DNA of 64,000 nt, from positions 49,581-113,580 of the forward strand of contig JAXGGA010002840.1 in the NCBI GenBank assembly GCA_038373865.1. The letters are read 5' to 3'. Source of the DNA: Uloborus plumipes. Taxonomy: Eukaryota > Arthropoda > Arachnida > Araneae > Uloboridae. The notes below the pieces were generated by a model, which saw only the letters and a program-made list of their open reading frames with translations, did not search any database and was not told the origin of the DNA. Shown piece after piece: positions 10,871 to 19,338 of this stretch. Each line of letters starts with the position of its first letter. Position 1 is the stretch's first letter. Made by a program: the position numbers and the translations under genes.

Positions 10871-11542
10871 AAAAAATTTCTGTGTAATTCATAGTGCTAT
10901 TGCAATTTCTTTTTTTTTATGTATGTTTGTTACCTTTGAAAATAAGGGAAACCAATTTATAAAACTTAATTCTGTTGTTGATCTGTCATGTATACAGTGG
11001 CGACTCGTGCCTTAATTTAGTGGGTGGGCCCGCAATTATATGTTTTCCCAGTAATGCTTACATAAATAAAATGAAGGAAACAACAGCGAGTAACTAATGC
11101 TGAGCGACGTAAAATAATATTTAATTCTATTAATACAAATTTGCATTGCAAAATTATCTCATTTGATTTGATACATAGGTTTTATATTTTAAATGTTATA
11201 CCAACCTTAAGCGATCAATGTAATAATAATAACAATATTTTGCACAGACGACAGACTTTCTATACACCACTAATTTTTTACAAAGCTAGCTCTCATAATT
11301 TTGCCATTTTCGGACAGTGAAAATATTCATCACATCAAAAGGGTCATGCCACAAGTCGGCGCCCCTCCTCAAACATTATGGACTGCACTCAAAAAGAAAA
11401 CAAACATTTCTGCCTAAAAACACACCCTCTCTCCCCCTAAAAATTTCGACAATTTGCAACATGACTTTTTGAAAACCTCTATCATCAAATTAAGGAACTT
11501 AGGAGCTCCTAATAATAAGGTAAATGACTCGATATAGGCATG

Positions 11543-11545
<3 letters not shown>
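10871..11545. other. Non-coding DNA before the Penelope-like element
   Basis: No gene is recognised. CAGTGGCGACTCGTGCC near 10997 and AGTCGGCGCCCCTCCTC near 11356 resemble the ends of the CAGTGGCG-type repeat family (compare 22950-23642). The remainder is AT-rich. Confidence 0.35.

Positions 11546-11600
<55 letters not shown>
11546..11600. repeat. (TA)n microsatellite at the 5' side of the Naiad element
   Basis: About 55 bases of alternating T and A, with one phase break, stop precisely where the first element-like sequence begins at 11601. A matching tract lies on the other side (14571-14616). The Ile/Tyr-rich start of the long open frame is only translated microsatellite. Confidence 0.9.
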
Positions 11601-11601
<1 letters not shown>

Positions 11602-11649
11602 AGGTTGTATTGCATAATTTTAACTAATTTGCTTTTGAGTTCTAGTTTA

Positions 11650-14106
11650 CCTAAGGTTGTATTGCATAATTTTAATAACATTTGCACTGTGCCTTTGAAA
11701 ATTTACCGGAGATGTGGGGATAAGAGATGCAAAACTTGTATTTATGCAGAAAAACATCAAATCAATGACAAAGCCGAGGACTACTTTTGTAAATGTGTCA
11801 ATGTTATTTATGCAATTGAATGCTTAACATGTGGTTTAATTTATGTTGGTCAAACAAGTAATAAATTAAGCATAAGAATGAATGGTCACAGGTCTGATAT
11901 AAAGAATTTTCATAAACACAACAAAAATGACATCGAGTTAGAACATTTCCAGGAACATAAATTTGACAATATTAAGATCTTCATTATGGACATAGAGTGT
12001 AATCTAAAAAAGAGACTTAATCTAGAAAGCTGGTATATGGGAAAGCTTAATTGTGTTTATCCATATGGTTTAAACACTTCGTTCCACAATAACAATAATT
12101 CTAACTGCTCAAAATGCGTATATAAAAAGTTTATTTTCAACAATACTAGAAGAAGAGGATGTAGGGGCAAGGGAAATTTTAAACGTAACACGCAAATTCT
12201 TCAAAGCTTCAATGACGTTAATTTCAGTAGTCTTACTATTAATAATCTAAGAAAAATCAAACACATGATAATGTCCTCAAAAAACAGAGCGCTAAAATTC
12301 TTCATTAGAAAACACCTTAATACTTTTTGCTTTAATAACAAAATGGTTCAGGATGCTATTATAGACCTTTTAAAATATAAATTAAACAGCGATGATCTTA
12401 ATCAGTATAACAAAAACCCAATTTTGCCTGTAGAAAACTTTGTGATCTCCTTTAAAAACAAAATGTTTGATTTTATAAATTTTTCCAAAATTTTTGATAA
12501 ATGTAGAGATAGTTTTCCTATGAAACAGCAATGTAATATCCGCAAAGTCTTCAAATATGAAAAAAGTTTAAAAAAACTCATCTGTAACTATAGCTTTTGC
12601 AGCAAAAACATTCACAATATACAAGAAAATGACTGTATTTGTAAGGAACATTTTTATAAAGACTTTATTAATAAAGAACATGGTCATATTATCACAGGTA
12701 ACTTAAATATAATACAGAATGAATCCCTAAAGTATCTCCTAGAAAAAGGCTCAAAATTTCGACCAGATAGTCACTTAAACAAAAATGCAATAATCAGTAA
12801 TTTCAGCAAAGAACTAGACATGTTTATTTTAAAAATCGCGTACAAGTATAGTTGGCCCATTGAAGGCTTTGTCGAATGGAAAAAGAAAATACTTAATGAA
12901 TTTACTTATAGTTACAGTTTATATAATTTTCACCATAAAGATCTTTGCAATTTTATCGATAAAAATCTTAACATGAGTATCAAAAACTTAAAAAAATCCT
13001 TTACTATCACTACAGTCGACAAAGCAAGTAATAACTTTGCAATCATGTGTAAATTTCTTTACAAACAGCTACTTTTAAATGAATATTCCAATATCAACAC
13101 TTATACAATGATTACTGAAGCAGAATCCAGCCTCAAGAAACGGCTACTCGCTTATGATAAAATCTTAAATACAAAGCATCTTAATTTCAGGTTTCCTTTC
13201 CTTTTTATTACAGTCAAATTTCATAAAAATCCAATTAAATTCAGGTTTGTCACAAGTGGTACTCATTCTTATAACGTGAGAGCCGGCTATATTTTCTTCG
13301 AAAAACTTAAAAATATCTTGGAAAAAATTGCTGAAGAAAAAAACTTAATTATTTTGAATAACCAAAAGGTTTTGAACTTTTTAAATAATCGTAATAACAA
13401 TATTTACAGTATCAACACTTTTGACTTCGAAAATCTCTTTACAAATATTCCCCATCATCTAATCTTAGACATCTCTAATAAACTCTACGAAAAGTATGAA
13501 TACTGCATAGGGTCAAAAAGAAGCTACTGGCTAAATTTAGTTAAATTCTGTGTTTTCGAAAACTATCTTTTTAATGGTTCTAATTTTTACAAGCAAATTA
13601 ACGGTATTCCCATGGGTACGTCTTTTTCCAGTGCCTTTGCAAACGTTTTTCTTCATATTTATGAGTCAAATTTTCTAGTCGATAATGATCTTGAGGCCTT
13701 CAGGTACATTGATGACATCATAATTTTTAACAACAGTAACTTCCATAATCTCTACAAGGATATTTATCCAAAAGAACTTTTGCTTAAACAAACAAATAGT
13801 AACAACACTGCTTCTTTTCTCGACATTTATATTAAATTAGAAGATAAAGATGTCAATCTAGCACTGTATGACAAACGTAAAGATTTCAACTTCAAAGTGC
13901 ACTCACTTATCCATTTTCACAGTTGTCTAAGTAAAAAGGTTTTCAAGAACATTATCATCTCCCAAGTTTCCCGATACAAAAAAATTTGCAACAATAATTC
14001 AAATCTAGACTCAGCAATAAGTCAATTAATTGTAACTTTAACTGAAAACTGCTACCCCGCGAATTTGACCAACAGTCTTATCAGTAGCGCATTGAAGAAG
14101 CCATAG
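11650..14106 (+). CDS. GIY-YIG endonuclease / reverse transcriptase, N-terminal-EN Penelope-like (Naiad)
   Basis: An uninterrupted frame (860 codons if read from 11524; about the first 40 are microsatellite or flank) ends in TAG at 14104-14106. Residue positions count from 11524. A Cys cluster CGDKRCKTC (64-72) comes first. The GIY-YIG nuclease has VIYAIEC and LIYVGQT at 94-111, Arg and His in RMNGHRSD (118-125) and the catalytic Glu in LESWYMGKL (167-175). A CxC motif in NDCICKEH (370-377) precedes GNLNIIQNESLKYLL (393-407), a motif conserved in Penelope-type elements. RT motifs: A, FDFENLFTNIP (634-644); B, NGIPMGTSFSS (694-704); C, YIDDI (729-733), with both Asp present. The protein should nick DNA and prime reverse transcription there. 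No in-frame UGA occurs, unlike the selenoprotein Naiads described in spiders and clams. The true start is uncertain: no Met lies between the microsatellite and residue 119, so an upstream start has probably been lost. Confidence 0.88.
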   Translation, partial: PKVVLHNFNNICTVPLKIYRRCGDKRCKTCIYAEKHQINDKAEDYFCKCVNVIYAIECLTCGLIYVGQTSNKLSIRMNGHRSDIKNFHKHNKNDIELEHFQEHKFDNIKIFIMDIECNLKKRLNLESWYMGKLNCVYPYGLNTSFHNNNNSNCSKCVYKKFIFNNTRRRGCRGKGNFKRNTQILQSFNDVNFSSLTINNLRKIKHMIMSSKNRALKFFIRKHLNTFCFNNKMVQDAIIDLLKYKLNSDDLNQYNKNPILPVENFVISFKNKMFDFINFSKIFDKCRDSFPMKQQCNIRKVFKYEKSLKKLICNYSFCSKNIHNIQENDCICKEHFYKDFINKEHGHIITGNLNIIQNESLKYLLEKGSKFRPDSHLNKNAIISNFSKELDMFILKIAYKYSWPIEGFVEWKKKILNEFTYSYSLYNFHHKDLCNFIDKNLNMSIKNLKKSFTITTVDKASNNFAIMCKFLYKQLLLNEYSNINTYTMITEAESSLKKRLLAYDKILNTKHLNFRFPFLFITVKFHKNPIKFRFVTSGTHSYNVRAGYIFFEKLKNILEKIAEEKNLIILNNQKVLNFLNNRNNNIYSINTFDFENLFTNIPHHLILDISNKLYEKYEYCIGSKRSYWLNLVKFCVFENYLFNGSNFYKQINGIPMGTSFSSAFANVFLHIYESNFLVDNDLEAFRYIDDIIIFNNSNFHNLYKDIYPKELLLKQTNSNNTASFLDIYIKLEDKDVNLALYDKRKDFNFKVHSLIHFHSCLSKKVFKNIIISQVSRYKKICNNNSNLDSAISQLIVTLTENCYPANLTNSLISSALKKP

Positions 14107-14275
14107 GTTGGTAGTTCTTACAGTGTTGTTTGAAAGTTCTTGTTTTTGTATTTCTTGTAATTTCATGTCATCTGTTCTATTTGAATTTTATTGATTATGT
14201 ATAGTGTCTTTTGAATTGTATTCTCTCGTGTATATGCATAAATGTATTGGACTTCTAGTGACCTACTGCTTGCTT

Positions 14276-14400
14276 GTGAGATGTCGGGGGCTAAAAGTTG
14301 CATCTTTTTAGGCGTTTTGCCTGCAACTTGCTAGAAACATCTCACTCCACTTTTCCCTACCCTAGGGGGGTCCCCCTGATGAAGGCCCCAGGGTCTTTTG
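14276..14400 (+). other. Structured 3' RNA region of the Naiad: stacked hairpin plus CTGATGA box
   Basis: Perfect 9-base arms GTGAGATGT (14276-14284) and ACATCTCAC (14337-14345) enclose 8-base arms AAGTTGCA (14295-14302) and TGCAACTT (14322-14329). These in turn enclose a GGC/GCC tip. Thirty bases further on, CTGATGA (14376-14382) is preceded by G6/C5 arms and followed by AGGCCC-CA-GGGTCT arms. CTGATGA plus a stem is the layout of a hammerhead core, but the required GAAA box is replaced by TTTTGGG. Naiads are reported to lack canonical hammerheads. I therefore read this as a conserved RNA structure or relic, not a proven ribozyme. Confidence 0.6.
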
Positions 14401-14568
14401 GGAATTTTATTTTTACTTCCGTTTTTAACAGATTTTTCGCAAGGTCTTTTACTTCTAATTAAAAATATGTCTGCTACCAGTTTCAAAGAGCTGCCATAGG
14501 CGCCTTTTGACCTGTGTGGTGAAGTTTATCTTTCTGTTCTATATGATTCTTCAACTACTTTGTTTATG

Positions 14569-14570
<2 letters not shown>

Positions 14571-14616
<46 letters not shown>
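14571..14616. repeat. (TA)n microsatellite between the Naiad 3' end and the LINE 3' end
   Basis: About 46 bases of TA repeat. On the minus strand it sits exactly at the 3' end of the LINE, so it may be the LINE's simple-repeat tail into which the Naiad later inserted. Confidence 0.9.
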
Positions 14617-14618
<2 letters not shown>

Positions 14619-14766
14619 AATGTTGCAATTTCAGTTCATGAAAATACAAATCCTGACAGTGTTAAACTTCAAAATGTCACTTTTATAGCCATGATATTTA
14701 CATTGACTTTCAATTTTAATGAATGTGTATGTTTTTAAATAAATTAGAGTACACTGACTTGACCAG

Positions 14767-15484
14767 TTATGGTCCTACTCGCTTACCAATGTATGGTCGT
14801 ATACTCAAACTAGTGATGAGCTGAATCAAATTATTTTCAGAAAATACGCAATGAGTCTTCTTCTTCTTACTTATCTCAGGTTGTCTAGCTGGGCTAGACA
14901 ACCCCCATAAACCAAAAATGTCTAAAACATCTAAAAAAAGTATAGGGTCTCTAAGGACTTCGTCTTTTGTAAAATTCAAACAGGTCAAGATATGTCCGGG
15001 GGAAGCCACGTCGGCGCAACACCAAGGGCAATTTGGAAAAGTCTTTTTCCACTGCTGAAAGGTGAGTCCCCTCGTGTGCCCACTCAGAATGCGGGAAAAG
15101 GCAGTTTGATATGGTCTTGGAATAATGTTGAAAGTCTCACCTGGTCTTTTGGCAAAATACCAGGAATGGCTAGAGGGGATTTTCATGAGCCGATTGAATT
15201 CAATCCATGCCAGGGATGTAATCTCACTAGATGTGAGCGTTCCTCCTGGGTTAACTCCCTCCTCTGACGCCGACCTGACCAAGAAATCCGCCTTTTCGTT
15301 CCCTTCTACTCCCACATGCGAGGGGATCCATTGGAAATGCACTGTATGTTTGGGTGATAGTCTCTCAAGAAGATTTAGAATGTCTAGGCTAGTTTGATCT
15401 CCAACAGTGCTCCAATTTGAGAGATGCTGAACCGAAGCGCGACTATCGGTCAAAATCCAGATGTCCCTAAATTGGTCCCCCACC
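14767..15484 (-). pseudogene. LINE polyprotein, C-terminal part (second half of RNase H and zinc knuckle)
   Basis: This is the 3' part of the LINE reading frame, separated from the rest by the hAT insertion. It begins in the middle of RNase H: DIWILTDSRASVQHL carries a catalytic Asp, and QWIPSHVGVEGNEKAD carries the conserved His and final Asp. A CPWCCADVASPGHILTC segment (Cys-Cys-His-Cys spacing) follows and resembles the C-terminal zinc knuckle of many LINEs. The frame ends at 14767 and is free of stops. The Met at 15483 is only the first one after the insertion, not a real start. Confidence 0.85.
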
Positions 15485-15492
15485 TCTACTGC

Positions 15493-16893
15493 CAGGGTTG
15501 TTTGATTTCGTCCGGGGTGGAAAAAACCACCGGAAAAAACCTGGAAAAAACCGCCCCGGACGAAATAGCATTTTGTCCATTTTGTTCACTTGAAAAAAAA
15601 TGACAGTTCTTGATTAAAAAATCCAAAGTTTAAAAGAAATGTTTTAAAATATTGATTTTTTTTTCAATGAGGTAATAGTTTTATTATCAAAATTAGCATA
15701 CATAATTATGTATACAAACAAATATTTAATAAACAACAGATATTATAAAAATATAGTATCTGTATAAAATAAATGAACATTAACGATAAGATTTAATGCT
15801 CATGAGAGCACACATCAGCAGTAAATAATTTCAAGATGTTTATTTGTTGTGAAGGAGTTTCATTGCTAACAATAAAAGTGTACATAAAATATAAAAGTAG
15901 AAATAAAAATTTTAAAAAGTTTCAAAATATTAAAAACCCTATGAAGTAAACATTATTTGATGTCAAGAAAGAAAATTTTACCATGAAATGAAACATGTTC
16001 CTATAATAACATAATTGTATCCATAAAACAATGCTGTGTACATAAATATTTTACAATGGGGCAACGTTCATTAAATCCTCAAAAAATATAACGTAGAATA
16101 AATAATGCAGAATAAGAAAAAGGAATTATTTTTACATAAATGAATAAAAGTCACGTTAAATTTTTAAGGATATCCAATGTGCATATCGACAAAAAAATGA
16201 GTAATCGTCAAATGCTTCATCAGCTAGTTGTTAGTCCTTAGAATTTAAGCTTTTATATGCCATTATCAATTTTGATGCAGTTTGTAGTCCTAGCCTATTT
16301 CTAAGCTTGCTTTGTGTCTTGCCAAAATTTGAAAAAATACGTTCAATGCTTGCTGATGAGGCTCACATTGAAAAAGTTGACGTGCAAAACTAGAAATAAT
16401 TTCTTAGTCACCGTATCTCTTCAGTGATTCCCACCATTCTGTTGGCGATAGATTATTTACGATCGCCCCTACTTTTTAAGGGATTGTAATGTGTTAAATA
16501 AATATCTTAGGTGACAGAATACTCTTTAATTTTATTTTAAAAATATGTATTAAAGAAAAACTTTTTTTTCTATTTGTCTACTCTCTATAATAATGTAATT
16601 ACTCTCAATAGTTTTTTCATTATGTTAAATTTTATTTCTTGCTACTAAAACTAGTTAAAAATCAATGGGATAATTGCCATTCTTTTTATTTTTTTTTGTA
16701 TGATAGCATCATTCTATTTTGGGAAATAGGTAATGCAAGAGAGATACTACACTAATTGTATATCATAACATTTTTATACATCAAACGTGTAAAAAAATGT
16801 GTTTTATTTTCATTTCTTCCATTTTGTCCATTTCGTCCACTTCTTCCGGCGTCCCGGACTTTTTGCAAAAAAGTGGACGAAATGACAACCCTG
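15493..16893 (-). mobile_element. 1,401 bp hAT element inside the LINE, 8 bp TSD
   Basis: The element has CAGGGTTGT at both inverted ends, with further subterminal TTTCGTCC similarity. Perfect 8-base direct repeats TCTACTGC (15485-15492 and 16894-16901) flank it. An 8-base duplication plus CAGGGTTG-type ends is diagnostic of hAT. Removing it and one duplication copy leaves the LINE frame continuous. The interior is mostly non-coding except for a decayed transposase C terminus at 16245-16460. Solo ends of the same family occur at 39050-39122 and 41276-41350. Confidence 0.93.
16245..16460 (-). pseudogene. Decayed C-terminal hAT transposase (dimerisation region)
   Basis: Read on the minus strand with frameshifts, the segment gives LSPTEWWESLKRYG, a degenerate SSASIERIFS-like stretch, then a KLRNRLG-like stretch and LIMAYK. 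This is the order of the hAT C-terminal dimerisation domain. Stops and frame changes show it is dead. No N-terminal or catalytic part remains, so the element must have depended on transposase made elsewhere. Confidence 0.65.
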
Positions 16894-16901
16894 TCTACTG
16901 C

Positions 16902-18700
16902 ATACTGTAAACCTCTTCTAATGGCAACCAGCTCTGATCTAAACACGGAACAGTTATCTGGGTTTCTTATTTTAAATTCTTGTACTCCGGAGATTGTGTT
17001 TATATATACCCCACTGCCCGAGACTCCACCCTCACCTTTACTACCATCTGTGTAGATTTTCAGAGAACAAGGTGGGATATTATGGATTGTTTCAAGTGCC
17101 AGTTGCTTAACGAGAGCCGGAATCTCCGAGTTTTTTGTCACAGTTGTTAGGAGCTCTTCATGGAAGTAAATTCCGTCAAGTTCTAATCTGGCCCCTAGTG
17201 GTTTCAACGAGTGACCCTCTATATTCGAAGAAGGGAGATTTATTGTCCTGGCGTAGGAAAAGGGGCTGTGCTTCTTTAGTCGTTGGTTGTTGGTCCAATC
17301 AAGGAGGTAGCCAGAAGTTCTGTTTTGCTCGTTATAGCTAATTAGCTTGTTATAATATTTTGTAAGGCACAGGATTCTTCTCTGGGAAAGAGATGGCAAA
17401 TTACTTTCGTAATCCACAATTTCATTTGGACAACTATGTTGTAGCCCTGTGATGACTCTAGCTGCGCTGCGCTGCACTCTCTCAAGCTTATCCAGGTTAG
17501 TCTTGGAAGCGCAGGAATAAATTGGAAAGCCGTACTCCAGTATTGGCCTAACAAGGGAGATATATGTAGTGCAAAGTGTGCAAGCTTCTGCGCCCCAATC
17601 TCGACCTGATGTATATTTGAGGATATTCAGACTTTGTCTAGCCTTAAGAACTTGTGCTTCAATATATTTATTACTTGTGATTTCCTGATCAAGGATATAA
17701 CCAAGGTATTTGGCATTTTTATTGTAGCTCAATTGAGTTCCACCCATTAAAACTCGAGGCTGGTAATTAAATAGATGTCTGTCGGTTGTAAAAAAGGTAA
17801 AAATAGATTTTGAAGCATTAAAAAATAATTTATGTTGTTCAGCAAAATGGTAAGCCCCATCCAGAGCATTATTAAGTTTAAGCTCAATGTCTTCAATATC
17901 AGGGCTTGAGTTGTAGATGATGATATCATCTGCAAATATGCCCATTTTACAATGTTTGTTAAAGACTTTTTCGATACCAGAGATATATAATGAAAACAAT
18001 ACTGGACTCAAGACCGAGCCCTGCGGAACACCTTGTTTCATTCCAAAAGGATCCGAGAGGGTGTTATTGTACTTAACTCTTATTGATCTATCCCGGAGAA
18101 AATCCAAAATCCACGGGAGTATTTTGCCCTTAATGTCAAAGGAGTCATGCAGCTTAACAATCATTAATTGGCGCCATACTCTGTCAAACGCCCTAGACAT
18201 GTCCAAGAGGATTGATGCAGTGTGATTGGTGGGCTTCATATTTTGTGCATCACGAATGATGTGATAAACAAACAAGATTTTTGGTCAATAGTGCTATGTC
18301 CTCTTCTGTATCCATACTGCTCTCTCGGTATCAAGTTACCAGTATCCAGGTGTAAATTTAGTCTGGCCAAGATTAGTCTCCCCATGAGTTTACACACAAA
18401 CAAGGTAAGAGCAATTGGTCTAAAGCTCCCAGGAGAGCTAGCCTCTTTACAGGGTTTCATTATAGGCACAATGGTTGCTCTTTTCCATTCTCTAGGGAGA
18501 CGGCCCATTCTCCAAGATAGATTGAAAATATCCAAAAGTCTCTGCAGGCCATGAGGCCCCAGATTCCCGATCATGACGCCATGGATACCATCTGGGCCAG
18601 GAGTTTTACGCAGTTCCACAGTTCTCAAAGCCAAATGTAGCTCTTTCAGAGAAAATTCTCTAACAAAAAGTGATCTGCCACAATTAGAAGTGAGGTACTT
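16902..18700 (-). pseudogene. LINE reverse transcriptase and first half of RNase H (frameshifted)
   Basis: Reading down the minus strand from about 18700, the RT fingers appear first: LRKTPGPDGIHGVMI, SFRPIALTLFVCKLMGRLI and EQYGYRRGHSTIDQ. A single frameshift near 18283 moves the frame. The palm follows with ILLDMSRAFDRVWR (motif A), GVPQGSVLSPVLFSLYI (motif B), FADDIIIY (motif C, both Asp intact) and AKYLGYILD (motif E). The thumb region has LVRPILEYGFPIY and LERVQRSAARVITG. RNase H begins with LKIYTDGSKGEGG (catalytic Asp) and FRSELVAIRRGLQY (catalytic Glu), and is then cut at 16901 by the hAT element. Its low decay suggests fairly recent activity. Confidence 0.87.
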
Positions 18701-18745
18701 ATGGGTATAAATTTTCGATTTATTTTTGATGACAACGTCATTTTG

Positions 18746-18820
18746 GTTATGTACACAATGTATGTACATTGTTATGTACACAATGTATGTACATTGTTAT
18801 GTACACAATGAGTACATAAC
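18746..18820. repeat. 25 bp x 3 tandem repeat at the truncated LINE end
   Basis: Three consecutive 25-base units start at 18746, 18771 and 18796. The first two are identical (GTTATGTACACAATGTATGT plus five bases) and the third diverges after its first half. Each unit is internally near-palindromic (GTACACAATGTATGTAC). It abuts the point where LINE similarity ends. Confidence 0.85.
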
Positions 18821-19336
18821 AATATTAAAACACTTATTTTTCGTATAATATAATCTGGATCTTAACTTACCGATTCGAAACACATTAAAATGAAAACATG
18901 GAAAACTGACTAATTTGATTCTGTTTGTCAAAAATATTTGATTAACTGGTAATCAATTTCTTTTCGGATATGTGATTTGATTGACAGTTATGGTAACATG
19001 TTATATGTTAGAAATAAAAAATCTTGTACAATGCCTAGTTTTTCAGAACCATTAGGTACCGTTAGTAAACTTTGATAGAAATTTTTAATTTAACTACATT
19101 GCTTTTAAACAGTATTTAATATTTCATATATTATAAAACTTCAAAAAGTCTATTGCAAAATATAGTTTTAAAATGTTGCAAAATTTTATATCCACGTGTT
19201 TTCTCTATGAATTATGAAGCAATTTGTAAAATAATAAGCTGAATATAGTTTTTATATACAGTAGACTTTGATTCACTCAATATTTTTATGAACGTTCAAT
19301 GTTATAAATTTTGTTTTTTCTAGTTACTGCTTTAAG
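18821..19336. other. AT-rich spacer, nothing recognised
   Basis: No gene or clear repeat is visible between the LINE and the mariner element. Confidence 0.4.
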
Positions 19337-19338
19337 TA

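Larger units (their letters stand above)
11601..14570 (+). mobile_element. Naiad-type Penelope-like retroelement
   Basis: A ~3.0 kb insertion sits between two (TA)n tracts. Its single open frame has the permuted order GIY-YIG endonuclease, CxC linker, reverse transcriptase. That order defines the N-terminal-endonuclease Penelope-like elements, called Naiads in animals and known to favour microsatellites. A 23-base direct repeat (AAGGTTGTATTGCATAATTT and three more bases) occurs at 11601 and 11653. It may be a trace of the tandem pseudo-LTR arrangements seen in this group. The 460-base 3' region holds a long hairpin and a CTGATGA box. No poly(A) tail or inverted termini are visible. The 5' end of the coding region may be slightly truncated. 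Confidence 0.85.
14617..18745 (-). mobile_element. 5'-truncated non-LTR retrotransposon (LINE) with RNase H
   Basis: This minus-strand element encodes RT then RNase H and has a ~150-base 3' untranslated region ending in (TA)n. Endonuclease and ORF1 are missing, so it is 5'-truncated near 18.7 kb, where a 25-base tandem repeat begins. Presence of RNase H after the RT points to the I/LOA/Tad-like group rather than jockey proper; the exact clade needs a tree. Damage: a frameshift near 18283 and a 1,401 bp hAT insertion (15493-16893). Confidence 0.85.

Noticed and set aside
11524..11640. Met start at 11524 and Ile/Tyr-rich N terminus of the long Penelope frame
   Set aside because: These codons are translated (TA)n microsatellite and the adjoining short repeat. 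They are not part of any known endonuclease N terminus.
14376..14400. Functional hammerhead ribozyme at CTGATGA
   Set aside because: The essential GAAA box and a matching closing stem are absent, so only a structured or relic element is claimed.
17135..17341. Plus-strand frames opposite the LINE (16756-18554)
   Set aside because: They are shadows of the minus-strand reverse-transcriptase frame, which has clear motifs.
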